A stretch of DNA of 64,000 nt, from assembly GCA_003313425.1 (NCBI GenBank), contig NHZP01000012.1:310001-374000 (forward strand), written 5' to 3'. The first letter of the stretch is position 1. Each line of letters begins with the position of its first letter. The notes beneath the pieces were generated by a model. The model saw only the letters and a list, made by a program, of their open reading frames with translations. It did no database searches and was not told the origin of the DNA. A program made the position numbers and the translations under genes. Source of the DNA: Pseudopyrenochaeta lycopersici. Taxonomy: Eukaryota > Ascomycota > Dothideomycetes > Pleosporales > Pseudopyrenochaetaceae. This document shows positions 11,329 through 22,844 of this stretch, piece by piece.

Positions 11329-12838
11329 TCACTCTTCCTCACTCTCTTCACTGCTGTCGCCATCCGCAAATCCCGCTATCATCATCTTCTCAAGATCATC
11401 CTCATCGTCGTCGAGCGCCACGCCAGCCACGCTGGCTTTCCGGTCGTGTCCACTTGTCCCTTGGCGCACCGGCGGCCCAAGATCCATAGGCTCGATATCT
11501 CTGTTATGATAGTCCTCTTCGTCCTCTTCTTCAGCCTCAGCATCGTCGCCTCCCAAATCTCCAAAATCAATTTCGTCTTGGGCGTTGCGATTTCTGTGAG
11601 TTTCAAATGCATTCGGGTTTGGTGACCCCGCGACGCTACTTGTTGCGCTAGCAAGTGAGATGGGCCCATGTGATGGCGATTTGAGATGGCCGACTCCGAG
11701 GTTTGGACCCAGGCCAAGGGATGCGAGTGCGCCGTTGCCTCGACGCACAGGGCGTGGGTCAGGGATTTCGATTTCGAGACCGCCTTCGTCGTCTGAATCG
11801 CCTTCGGCATCTTCGTCTTCATCGTCAGAGGGCTGGTGATGTGGAGGTGAGTGCGAGTGGCGTGTGGGCGCAACGGGTGAGGATGCGACTTCACCGTCGG
11901 CGTCAACGTCAGATTCGTCTGAAGAATGCACAAACTCTGCAGATACAATCTTTGAGCCTGATGCTCCAGCCTTGGCTTTTGTCTTGGGCGCAGTGTCTGG
12001 TGGCGGACGTTCAGAGGCACGGCGTTCAAGACGGACAGCAGGTGGCGGTGGCGCTTTCCTTGGTTTGGAGACCATGGGATTGGGTGTAGCGGTCTTGCGT
12101 TTCTTGGGTGCTGGATGAGCGGCTTTTGGATTTGGTACTGCAGCGGGCTGCCGGGCGCCGAACTGCGGTGTATTTGCCGCGCTGCCTGTGCCCGTTCGAT
12201 AGTCTGGGGACGATGCAACGTAGTATTCAGACTCATCGCCACGCTTCTCCTTCTCTTTGCTCAGGAAGTGCCGGAAGTCATACGGGTTATCAGGATCCGG
12301 GTCCCCGCCCTCGTCGTCGCCCGCTGTCTCGCCAAACAAATCATCGTCGTCGTCCTTGTCCTGTGAGCCTTCCTTGGACTTTTTGGGGTATATCTTGGAG
12401 TATTGGTTCGATATGTCTTTGCTGTTCTTGGTAGCGAGATTGAAGGTGTAGCTCCTCGACAGCGGCTCCAGCGTCGCTTGCTGGGTGGAGGGGTCAAAGA
12501 CGACGACGTACGACTTGGTGGGTGCAGACTTCTGGCCGGTGAAGGTAAAGATGTCATGGCCGCCTGCGCCATCTGTGTCTTCGAGCGTGAGCTTGTAGGC
12601 TTTGGTAGAGGATGTGAGCTGTGCAGTGCGATTGTCGGCGGTTTGGGCGGGCTTGTGGTTGTCTGAGCGCCGTGTCAGTCATTTACAGGACAACAGGACG
12701 AAGGGCCTGGGGCGTACACTTGACGCTGCTGTAGACGCCCAGTGATGCATCGTTCTGCGCTATGCGGTCGCTGATGTGCACGCTGAACTGCCCTCTCTTG
12801 TGAGGCTCGATTCGGCTCTCAAGCACAGGAGACGCCAT
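11329..12838 (-). CDS. EAF-family RNA polymerase II elongation factor
   Basis: Exon 1 is 12838-12718 and exon 2 is 12662-11329, with a 55-base intron. The product has 484 residues. The N-terminal 120 or so residues match the EAF (ELL-associated factor) domain. They comprise LESRIEPHKRGQFSVHISDR, the post-splice SSVKYNHKP junction, YKLTLEDTDG, then SYVVVFDPSTQQATLEPLSRSYTFNLA. The remainder is disordered, with Pro/Ala-rich and basic patches followed by long Asp/Glu/Ser runs ending SSEESEEE, as expected of an acidic transactivation tail. EAF binds ELL and stimulates transcription elongation in the nucleus. The start ATG at 12838 is followed directly by the domain. Recognition of the N-terminal domain is good. 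The disordered tail carries no family signal. Confidence 0.85.
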
Positions 12839-13794
12839 GGCGAAGGCCTCAACGTCTACTGTGCAACGCGATGGCGCGCGAGATATCAAGTGCAAGGGAA
12901 TGGCGCAACGACGAGCAAGAAACAAAGAAACGATGGAGCGTCCACGGCGCGCCTACCACAGCCGCCGCCAGATGAGAAGTTCAACCGCTGCAGCTCGAAC
13001 TCGGCAAGTGACACGCTGCTCCGCTTCTTCCCGCCGCTACGTCGGGAACTCTCCCCACATAAGTCCCTAATTTTAGCCTCACGCTTTCCTCACAGTCCTA
13101 CCCATCCTGAAAGTGGCCAAGTCCAGGCTATCTGGCCGATGTTGGAAACTTTCAGACAGCGCCATTAGTGGTGCTGATACTCCTTCAATCTGTCTACATC
13201 TGCCAATGTGATCTCCGCCGTTTTCTTCAACGCCACCAAATCACTTGTCGGCCTTGAAACACATCGCCCGTTGCCATGTCCCCGTGCTCAGAGAGCCAAT
13301 TGACGACACTCGCTGCGGATCGACATGACGGAATCATCTAATTTCTTATCAACAGCTTGAATGAGTTTAGTGGCTCCCCGATATATGTCTCTCTCGCGTA
13401 GGTTTTCATCTCCCCCGTTGCACATCATGAGAAGCGCTGAGCTAGCACTGCCGTGCCGCTTCCTGTGCTCGTCGAATTTGCACTTAATCCACAAGGCTGA
13501 TTTCCCCACATGTTTCGACGGCCACCAGATTCTCGGGTGCTGATGTAAAGCCAAGTCTGGAGCTGATGAAGGGGTTGCAATGAGACGTACAAATTCAGAG
13601 AAGTCCGTACACGGTTGGTTGACTTCACATCTCAAAGACTCTTTCGGGTCGTCCTCTCATTCTAGTCAATCGTTTCTTCAACATTCGTTCTTTACAGCCT
13701 TGACGGCGTCCATTCATTTCAGTCTAGCCCAGCTGCAGCGACGGTCTGCAAACTCACATACCTTCGCCTAAAATCTTTGATTTCACCTGTCATC
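12839..13794. other. Intergenic, no gene seen
   Basis: About 0.95 kb between the divergent EAF and AA14-like genes, so it must contain both promoters. A CT-rich stretch runs up to the AA14-like ATG. No convincing coding frame was found. Confidence 0.5.
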
Positions 13795-15112
13795 ATGCTT
13801 CGATCAACCCTCCTTGCCTTGGCTGCTGCTGCCGTTACCACAGCACACACAGCAGCATGGGCACCAGGCATGTATTGCCGTGGCGGCGCCGACCCCAAAG
13901 TTGACGACCAGAATACCAATCTTGCCGTGAATCCGCTCTACAATCTCAAAAAAGAAGACTGGTGGTTTCAACACCATCGTGGCTGTGATGCTGTTCCGCC
14001 AAAGGCGGGTGAGTTCCTCGAACTCCCAGCAAATGGTGAAGTCATGGTGGAACTTGCACACAACCGTGCATTCACAACACTCTCCTACAATGGCAATCTT
14101 GTCACAGACTGGCCAGACGGCAAGCAGCACCCTGAAGATTGGAATGGATGGGGAACCGATGGCACGCCCGCTGTGTGCTTGAAGGAGAATGGTGCGCTGC
14201 ATACATACAACCAAACCTCTCAAGGCGGGACAGCTTTTGCGATTAGTTACAACTCCGACATCAAGGACGTTACCATGGAAAATTTAGTTGTCTTCACAAC
14301 ACTCGACCACACACCATGGAAGAGGCTGGCAACGTACAAAGTCCCCAATCTACCTGCATGTCCGCCGGGAGGATGTACGTGTGCATGGCTTTGGATCCCA
14401 AACGGTTGTGGAGAAGCGAATATGTATGTATACCACTGACTCGTTGAAAGCGCCTCCTACTTACTTAGCATACAGGTACATGCAGGGTTTCAAATGCAAT
14501 GTCACCAATGCCTCGCCCACCGCCGCCCCACTTGCCAAAGCACAAGTGCCCGTTTACTGCGAATCGGACCCTTCAAAATGCGTCAAAGGTGCGAAGCAGA
14601 TGCTTGCCTGGCATCAATCGACAGGCAACAACATTGAAACTGCACAATGGGTAACACCCAACTACAACACTAAATGTGGATGGGTGGAAGGTGCGCAGAC
14701 CGACATCTTCCAGGAGGCTTCTGAGGCGCCAAATCCGAGCTCCAGCGTAGTGGTGGCGCCATCATCGGTGTCAAGTGCTTTACCCGTGAGGTCAACATCC
14801 AGTCTAGAGGTGGTTGCAACTCCAGCATCCTACTCTGAGTACTTTTCGGTGAGGCCTTATTCTACTCCGGTCACGTCGGCAGTGACGACTGTGAAAGGAG
14901 ATGATAGTAAATCGTCTACCTTGATTACGCTTGTATCCAGCGTGCAAGGGCCACCGACGCCAGTGAAAGAGAATGTTCCTACTTCATCCGTCCATACACC
15001 ATCTACGAAGACGTCGTGCACGATATCTACCACCCAACAAGCCTCAAAGACATCGGCAGCGGCAGTACTGACGAAGTCGTGCTCCAGAAGGCGACCGTGG
15101 CGCAGGTGTTAG
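13795..15112 (+). CDS. Secreted AA14-like lytic polysaccharide monooxygenase
   Basis: Exons 13795-14423 and 14476-15112 join through a 52-base intron to give 421 residues. A 17-residue signal peptide ends TTA, exposing His18 as the mature N-terminus (HTAAWAPGMYC), as needed for a copper histidine brace. A second candidate copper His lies in TTLDHTPWKR, and the segment CPPGGCTCAWLWIPNGCG followed by YMQGFKCNVTN resembles the C-terminal core of AA14 enzymes. After about residue 330 comes a Ser/Thr/Pro-rich, probably O-glycosylated tail ending in a basic RRRPWRR cluster. AA14 enzymes act oxidatively on xylan-coated cellulose. Assignment is from remembered motifs, so a sister LPMO-like family remains possible. 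It is extracellular. Confidence 0.68.
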
Positions 15113-16072
15113 ACGTTGTGGAAAGATATAGTTGGGCTCTTTGTGAGCAAAATTCTTTTCTCATCATCGAATGACGATTCTTGATTTCGAAAATTCACTT
15201 CTTCGCTGTATAGCTACAATACATACCAATACTATCAATCTCCAGATATTGATGTTATACAACCCGGATTTTGATCTGTGGCTTCTCGCAACTCGCAGCC
15301 AGATTAATGCATCTGGTGTGTGGTGAGCTTTTGCGAGCGCACTGTTGCGAGAAGCATGAGAAGCAGTATTTTCTGCCAGAAGTACAGGATGCTGGGAGCT
15401 TTACAACATTCAACTAATTTACACAGAACGCGTCGAAACAGAAGCACTGACAGCCCTCGAAAATGCCAAAATACGAAGCCACCTCACCACCGCACCCGTA
15501 GTTGTCATTTTCTCACAATGGGAAATGTCAAATTCCCCATGCTGAGTGACCCCGGTCGCACTAGGTTTCAAGCAAAAAACGATGCCTTGCTTGCCTGTGG
15601 CTTGCCAACGCTTAATCTTGATTAAAGCAAGCTTGATGCCATGCAACCAATGGCGTGAGTGATCTGCCGCGGACGCTAGCCCTGTGTGGAGACGAACGGC
15701 AGATTGTTGCATCGAGATTGTTCTTATCGCGCTCAAAGCAGGTTCATGACGTCCTCATTTGCCGGCAATGCCTGACAACTGGACATGGCAGTAGGGTCCG
15801 GGGGGGAACGTGCATGATAGTGCTTTCCCTGTATAAGTTGGTCGCTCCAAATATCGCTTCCTGGCCCTAGATGGATCTGCAGCTGTTCTTTGTCCGCCTA
15901 CCTCCATGCTCAATTACTTCACTCATTTGTGTGGATTTACAGCGCAGTCGCTCATTCCTCGTGATAGCATCCTTGAGTTACAGTGAGCGTGATTAAGGAT
16001 CACAATCTAATCCAGCGATTCTTGTCAACTGCCACTTTTCCGCTGCCAAAGCCTATCGCGGCGCATTCGACA
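15113..16072. other. Intergenic, no gene seen
   Basis: About 0.96 kb between two plus-strand secreted-protein genes. It must include the AA14-like 3' end and the GH72 promoter. No supported feature otherwise. Confidence 0.5.
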
Positions 16073-17814
16073 ATGTCACCCTTCCTTTCGCTCCTAGCGG
16101 GCGGTTTGGCGGCCTTGAGCGCTGTAAATGCAATCCCTACCATCTCGGTCAAGGGCTCGAAGTTCTTCACTAGCGAGGGCAATCAGTTCTACGTCAAGGG
16201 CCAGTATCTTCCAGTGCTGGGAAGCTTACTAGCAGTGCCACTGACAATTCACAGGTATCGCATATCAGCTTGTTCCTGATGATCCACTCATCGACACTAC
16301 GCAATGCAGCCTCGACGCCTCGCTCATGAAAACAATTGGCACAAACTCGATTCGCGTTTACCATGTGGACCCGGAAGCGGATCACACGAGCTGTATGAAG
16401 GCTTTTGCGGATGCAGGAAGTACGTTTACTTGTGACTCATCATGAACCTGGGCTCCGAGTACGCTCAAAGCCTTTGCGGAGCTTTTTTGTTTTGTCAATG
16501 GGCTTTCACGAAGGGTCGTGAGGTGCTTTAAGCATACCCTGAATGCGGTCCTCTATGGAGAGCCCTGCGAATATGAGGTTTTTGCTAATCATACCGCTAC
16601 AGTCTACATCTGGCTCGATCTCGACACCTTCAACACGCAAATTGAGCAGACTCACCCACACTGGAATGAAAGCCAGCTTGACGCCTTCGGCAAGGTCATG
16701 GACGAGTTCCACCAGTATGACAACTTGGCCGGTTTCTTCGTTGGCAACGAGGTTTTGACCACAGGTATACCTGATTGCCTTTACCGGCTCCCTCCAGGTG
16801 AACACATGTATCTGACAACATTGTTGAAGGCAACGGCTCTGTAGCTGCACCATATGTCAAAGCTGCTGCCCGCGATCTGAAAGCTTACCGCACCTCCAAA
16901 GGATACCGGAACATCCCAATCGGCTACTCCGCCGCAGATATTGCCACACTTCGCCCTATGCTGCAAAACTACCTCGCCTGTGGTAGCAACACGTCCGAAT
17001 CTCTTGATTTCTTCGCTCTGAACGCATACTCCTGGTGCGGCAGCTCCTCATATACGCAATCTGGATATAACATTCTTGAGCAGAATTCTACTGAACTCCA
17101 CATCCCTATTTTCATGTCAGAGACTGGGTGCAATACCGTCAGTCCACGGGATTTCAAAGATCAAGAGGCCATTTACGGTGACATGGCGGACGTGTGGTCA
17201 GGCAGTATCGTTTACGAGTGGATTGAAGAGGCGAACAATTACGGTCTCATCAAATATGGCGAGAAAGTTGATCCATCCTCCCCCAGTGCGCCGCCAGATG
17301 GATTCTCGCGCTCCGGTAAGTAATATGAATGCCCGAGGATGTTCTTAAACCTTTGCTAGAGCTGCCTTGGGACCAAGCGTCGCAACGTGTCCCAAGCTTC
17401 CCCAATACATCCTACTCTTGCGATTAGAAGTCGGTTTGCTAATTCATGGTATTAGGAACGCCAACCCCCATCTCCCCCGACTTTCCCAACCTTAGCAGTG
17501 TTTGGAAGACACTAAACCCTTCTGGTGTCAAAATGGCAGACTATAGCCCTACCAATGCACCTGTGGCTTGCCCCGATTTCACCTCTGTGGTATGGGAGGT
17601 CAACCCTACCTCTGCCCTACCTACTCTCGGCCAGGAGCATACGTTTGGTGCACAGGCCACTTCGCCCGGCGGATCGCCATCAGCAACACGTTCAGGCACA
17701 GCGCAGGCATCACCGAGTTCAAGCCCGGGTGCGGCCTCTGTGAGCCTGAGCCGTCAGCTCAAGAGCATAAGCGTCGCTCTTACGGGTTTCATGGCTGCGA
17801 TCGCGTGGTTGTAG
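16073..17814 (+). CDS. GH72 beta-1,3-glucanosyltransferase (Gas/Gel type), GPI-anchored
   Basis: Five exons: 16073-16199, 16255-16419, 16603-16764, 16830-17315 and 17456-17814, giving 432 residues. A signal peptide ends near SAVNA, followed by the GH72 start ISVKGSKFFTSEGNQFYVKG and IAYQLVPDDPL. Catalytic glutamates are Glu147 in FFVGNEV (acid/base) and Glu249 in MSETGCN (nucleophile). A Ser-rich stretch and a hydrophobic C-terminal tail indicate a GPI signal. There is no Cys-rich CBM43/X8 module, so it belongs to the GH72-minus group. These enzymes elongate and branch cell-wall beta-1,3-glucan. Intron 1 (16200-16254) must use a GC donor to keep the conserved frame. Intron 2 is unusually long (183 bases). 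Confidence 0.88.
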
Positions 17815-18341
17815 CGTTGCAAAGCGTTCCAGGGTCCATACCAGGGGGGAATCATGTGGCACTTGCGTGAGAGCGGATGTCAAAGACGAGGTAATATGAC
17901 TATGCATATACATAGGAGTTTATGGATAGACAGTGGTATATACACGACAGGTACTCACCTGTCAATAGATTGATGCGAAGCATTGAAGGGCATGGAAGGG
18001 TTTCACGCAGGCAATGAGCAAAGCAAAGTAAAGGTTCATCAAGGCCATGAAGGAGACTGTATTGGAGGGCTGGGTGCCAGCTAAGTACAACCCGATCGCC
18101 AGCACAGGGCTTTCCCCCGTATCTGTCCGGAGATAGAAACGGGTATCTTTCCCTCGTAAGCGCATGGCATTGACCGTATCCCTTCAACACGCCTTCTCAC
18201 AAATGTGCTCTTGAATCTGAATAAATAATCTCATATTTTCCTTTTTCGATCCTTGCCCCTACTCCGACATGCCAAGATTGTTGTCAATGACAGGGTATGA
18301 TGGATGAGAAACATGTATGGCGTGGACGTTCAAGGCATAAC
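17815..18341. other. Convergent intergenic region
   Basis: About 0.5 kb between the 3' ends of the GH72 and RPS0 genes, so 3' UTRs and terminators are expected. No other feature was identified. Confidence 0.5.
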
Positions 18342-19384
18342 CTACCACTGGGTAGTGGTAGCCGGGGTAGTGGTCTCAGCGCCCCAACCTTCATTGCCAG
18401 TCTGCTGATCGCCAGACGCAGCCCAGTCGGTTCCTTCCGCATCCCAGCTTGCACCAGGTTGCGCAGCCTGGGAGGTGAAAGCACCAGCAGATGCGCCCGA
18501 GACTTCCCATTCGCTCGTGAAGCCAGCCTCAACGGGGCCAGCGCCGACCTCATCAGCACCTGGCACCTTTGCCTCCTCGACGCCAGCACTGTCCTTGTTC
18601 TCCTCGGCCTCAGGGTCGCGGTAGAAGTACAAGTCAGTCATGACGTCCCACTCAGTCTCGCGGTTGGCGAGAGTGCCGCGCAGACGGAGGACCTCGCGGG
18701 CAAGCATCCACCAGATGAGACCGATGGCGTGGCGACCCTTGTTGTTGGTGGGAATGGCGACATCGACGTACTCGGTTGGCGAGTCGCCGTCGCAGAGAGC
18801 CTGTTGTGTCATGTCAGTCTTAGTCTAACGCTGGAAGTCGGGATGCTTACGATGACAGGAATATTGACGTAGGAAGCCTCCTTGATAGCCTGGGCATCGG
18901 TGCGTGGGTCGGTGACGATGATCAAGCGGGGCTCCTTGAACGAGCGGGTGATGTAGTTGGTGAAGTTACCGGGGGTGAAGCGTCCAGCAATGGCAACGGC
19001 ACCGGTGTGCGCGGCGAATTTGAGGACAGCACGCTGGCCGTAGGGACGAGCGGAAATGACACAGACTGTTGCACTTGTTAACCTCACTCATGATCCCCTT
19101 CCTCGCTGCCACGCCAAGTCCGAATATCTGGACAGCCCAAATCTTGAATCATACGTACTGTCGGCAGGGTTGTCGATGGCGACAATGATACGCGCAGCAA
19201 GCACGATCTTCTCCCATGTCTTGCCAACGTTGATGACATTGACACCGTCGGGCCTGGTCTTCCACAGGTACGGCTCCATGTGCACCTGGAGGTTCTTTGC
19301 GCCGAGATGGCACTGTGCAGCGAGGAGCATCTCGATGTCCTGCTGGGTAGGGTTGAAAATCGCGGGGAGGTTGCTGGGAGCCAT
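18342..19384 (-). CDS. RPS0: Small ribosomal subunit protein uS2 (RPS0/RPSA)
   Basis: Exons 19384-19159, 19065-18851 and 18800-18342, with introns of 93 and 50 bases, give 299 residues. It starts [19 protein letters not shown]. Conserved blocks include [22 protein letters not shown] joined to [47 protein letters not shown] and [19 protein letters not shown]. The C-terminal extension is acidic and ends with Trp/Thr-rich sequence, as in eukaryotic RPSA. The protein is a cytosolic 40S subunit component needed for late 18S rRNA maturation. The first-intron donor was chosen within GACAGTACGT so that codon phase matches the conserved NPADICVIS junction. It is divergent from the mitochondrial uS15 gene. 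Confidence 0.96.
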
Positions 19385-19608
19385 CTTGACGGATTGGCGC
19401 TGCAGAAGCCGGTCGATTTGAGAAAGTTGGGAAGTGTCGTGAACTTTTCGACATGGAGGGGAGCCCGAATTGACGAATATCGGTGGTGGGGGCTAGCTGT
19501 ATTTGGGTTAGTTCGTGTCAAGCAGTGCTGTCGGGAAAACCTTGCGCCGATCCGGCCCGGGCTCGCAAAAGAATCGAAGAGTGGTCAGCATGCATCGTCG
19601 AGCCATCA
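19385..19608. promoter_or_regulatory. Divergent promoter of two ribosomal-protein genes
   Basis: Only 224 bases separate the ATG of cytosolic RPS0 (minus) from that of mitochondrial uS15 (plus). Both promoters and leaders must lie here. I cannot assign specific factor sites. Confidence 0.5.
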
Positions 19609-20665
19609 ATGCCGCCTCGGATACCAGTCTTGTCGTGCCTCCGGGCATCGACTTGTAAGTTTCGCCTGGCTACTTTCACAAAATGTGACTAAATAAAGCC
19701 CAGCATCGACACCAAGCCAGTTTACGCTCCCTTTCCGCACCTTCTCCTCCTCCTGCTTTGTTCAAGCAAAACACACCGAGCGATCAAGCAAGCGCGTCTC
19801 CCGGGACCCCTACATAGTCGCACAACGCAATCGGAAGAAGGCTGCCAACCTCTCCCGGCGCGCCGAGCTCGAAGAAGGCAGAGTAGCAAGCCTCGGAGAC
19901 CCCGTTCGTGGCGTCACCACCCCTTTCATAGACTCCTTTGATACAGGCAAGCCAATTACATACGACGAGGGCAAGAAGATACCAAAGGATAGCCTGCATC
20001 TTAACTACGCCTTCAGTCCGGCAATTGTGAAGCAGCAGTTACAGAGGAGCGAGAAACTAGCCGTACCCTTGAGTGAGCTTGGAAAGCGGACCACCCCCGG
20101 ACCCTATCAATGGAGCGATTCGTTGCAATACGGCACTGCAAAGGAAACTGAGACCCTTGCACATGATGTCGAAGAGCAGAATAAAAAAGACCATGCGCGT
20201 GCTGCGGAAGCAATCGCCCGCATCACAGCCCTCGAAAACGGCTCTAGCAAAGACCGTATGCGCGTAAATATCACACGATGCGTCGAGACATTCGGTCGTC
20301 ACAACACCGACAGGATATTTCCCCCTCGTGCACCGACTATGAGAGTCGTGAAAGGCGAGGAAGTTCACCCTGTCCGCCCGGAGACGAACATTGCCGCGAC
20401 AAACAAGCGCGTGGGTCCAGATACAGGCTCATCAGAAGTACAAATCGCTATCTTGACTGCAAAGATCAAGACAGTTGCAGACTTTTTAGCGACACGAGGA
20501 AAAGGAGACAAGCACAATAAGCGAAACCTGAGGCTGCTGGTGCATAGGAGGCAGAAGCTGCTGCAGTATCTGAGGAAAAAGGAGCGAGGTGGGCCGCGGT
20601 GGCAACATTGTATCGAGACGTTGGGGTTGACCGAAGGCACATGGAAGGGTGAGATTTCATTGTAA
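19609..20665 (+). CDS. MRPS28: Mitochondrial small-subunit ribosomal protein uS15m
   Basis: Exon 1 is 19609-19654 and exon 2 is 19704-20665, with a 49-base intron, giving 335 residues. The start is the second of two nearby ATGs, because only that frame reads through the splice into the protein. It yields an Arg/Ser-rich presequence typical of a mitochondrial matrix signal (MPPRIPVLSCLRAST then FRTFSSSCF). The S15 domain is C-terminal: DTGSSEVQIAILTAKI, DKHNKRNLRLLVHRRQKLLQYL and a final LGLTEGTWKGEI. The long N-terminal extension before the domain is usual for fungal uS15m. It binds the mitoribosomal small-subunit rRNA. Confidence 0.92.
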
Positions 20666-21270
20666 GAACAAGGCGGTAAATGTGGGGTCACGAAGGACGC
20701 CAGTACATATATGAGCATGTTTGGCATAGCTGAGTGGTGTATAATGTACCTGTATACTACGGCATTCATAAGACTATGGCATTGGGACATCAAACTACCT
20801 CCCTTGATCTCATGTCTGGATGGACTACCACCATGGAGGCCTCTCCGTGCTGTGAGAGATGGCACGGCTCATCTGCTATGAACCACCTCCTCTAAAATTG
20901 CGCTCTTCGAGCATCAGTCTCTTTCCAAGCCTTCTAAGCGAAAGGGCGCGCTTGTGTAAGATCTAGATGATACGAGTGAGTCTAAGGCTATCCTTGGCAT
21001 GCTTGCGCTAATGCTTGAGTGAGCGGATGAGTGAGTTTGTGGCTCCTTCCAAACATGTGGAACCTTCGTCCATGTTGTCAGCTGGTTTCTGACCAGCAGA
21101 ATATCTGTGAAGCTTTATCAACATGCGTCACTTTAAGTATTTTTGCACCCCCATACACTGTTCTCAAATTGAAGCCAGACGACGACGGTAAATTCCTGCT
21201 AAAAGTGGTACGCTTTCCGTGCTCGCATCACGCCGCTTCGTCCACAATTTCACTTTTCCCATATTTCTTT

Positions 21271-21306
21271 CATTCTCGTCATTCTCGTCATTCTCGTCAT
21301 TCTCGC
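21271..21306 (+). repeat. Nine-base tandem repeat, four units
   Basis: Three exact copies of CATTCTCGT and a fourth with one change, head to tail, outside any supported gene. Confidence 0.9.
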
Positions 21307-22518
21307 CTGGTTATGCTCTTATCATCCTCCTTCGACCCACACTGGTCTCGACCACTCCACCGGAAGCGACCCCGGAAACTCCTGCGCACTGGAATCGTAC
21401 GAGAACGCCTCGGGCACTGTCACGACTCGTGGGCTTGTGTCGAAACGGCCAACTTAAAGTAAACCTACATTTTTCAAAACTGCTCCTTAGAAGTAATCTT
21501 GTTACCCTTGTGTCACGATCTATTGGCATTGACGACGCTACGCCTGGAAAAAATATAACAACCTAACTCCTCTCCCTGCGAATACCATGACCAGAAAAAC
21601 AGCTGAGAGACGTCAAGTCCTTTTGCTGACGTTGCAATACAAATGTTGAGGCACAAGACAGGAGATGGTATACCTTTACCGAACGCTGAGAATCAATGGG
21701 CAAGAATAGCTCCAATGACCGTCAAAATGATCGGGAAATGAGGATTCATGGGCGATACGCGAGAATGTGATTGATTGCCGATGCCGGATTGGTGACAGCG
21801 CCGCCGGAGGAAATCCTTTTGCCCATTATTTCTATGTGGGATTGCCCTTCGCCATTCTATGGTACACTGGTCGTAAGGCTTGATCTATTCTGGCATCATT
21901 TGACGATGCGCGCAGGGGTTCTACCAGACCCCCAATTTCCACAAGCGTAGCAAGAACGCGATTATCAAGCTTCCCCTGCAGCACTCCCGCGTTTAGATCG
22001 ATGAGACTCGTGGTGGCTTGCTGTTACCGGGCACTACGATTATCTGGAACTGAGAGTTACCTGTGCCCAAGGTGGTCTAACCAATGCGGTATTCTTGGAT
22101 GATTTAAGTTTCAAGCAAGTGCCATATAGGGGAGAAATTCGGACAGGATAGTGCCTCCGAAAGGGGGCAACTGACCACTGCGTTCGATCAGAAGATAGAT
22201 TAGAGAGAATAGTACGCCTAGCAGTATAATAATTAATAGCCATGTATGCTTATGGTTCATTACCTATATGGCGGCATGTCCGAGGGTGTCCAAATGGAAG
22301 CTAAAAGGTTATTTACTGGCGCTTTTACATTCCATAGACCACCAAATAATGCACGAGTTTGGACTTGTTTGGAGCTTTAGCAAATCAAAACGTAGAACTT
22401 TAAATTACCCACTCTATTTACTACAAATACAATTTATTCTTATATTATGGGCATATTTACTGTATTCTGCCGTATTGCTACTTTACTATAAGTTGCTAAA
22501 GTTGATAGGCTACTACTA

Positions 22519-22740
22519 AGAGTGCTACGCTGCTGAGGGTGCTGACTTGGTACCAGATGTGTTGAGCCGCCCAGAGTGCTGCGCTACTAAGAGTACTGAA
22601 TTGCTGCAGCTCAAAGCAAATGTTGACTTTAACAAGAATAACCGCAGCGTCTCAGCAATCCAAATAGCTTAGCACCTCTGGTAGCAATTCAGTACCTTTA
22701 CCAGCGTAGCACTCCTGGCAGCTCAGCACCCTCAGCAGCA
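22519..22740. repeat. Imperfect direct and inverted repeat block, possible retroelement relic
   Basis: The left arm (22519-22545, AGTGCTACGCTGCTGAGGGT and on) is imperfectly complementary to the right arm (22702-22739). An inner pair, 22590-22606 and 22679-22698, shares TACTGAATTGCT/AGCAATTCAGTA. The left arm is also repeated directly about 54 bases downstream with several changes. Read on the plus strand, 22522-22671 is open and contains GADLVPDVLSRPE. This resembles the end of the RNase H region of Ty3/gypsy-type retroelements (NVVADALSR-like), but the internal repetition could create it by chance. It lies at the edge of an AT-rich block. Confidence 0.5.
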
Positions 22741-22844
22741 ATGGGCAAATAGGATGCAGAGAGTCTCTCGGGCTGAATTTGATATGCATGCACAAATACC
22801 AAGGTGCTTCATCAAGAGGAGAGCCATCTGACTTTGTATCTCTA

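Larger units (their letters stand above)
20666..22844. other. Gene-free stretch with short repeats and AT-rich decay
   Basis: About 2.2 kb. It holds a small CATTCTCGT tandem repeat and, in the right third, an AT-rich block (about 22190-22520) followed by an imperfect inverted repeat; both repeats are listed separately. Degenerate transposon sequence is likely but not assignable with certainty. Confidence 0.5.
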
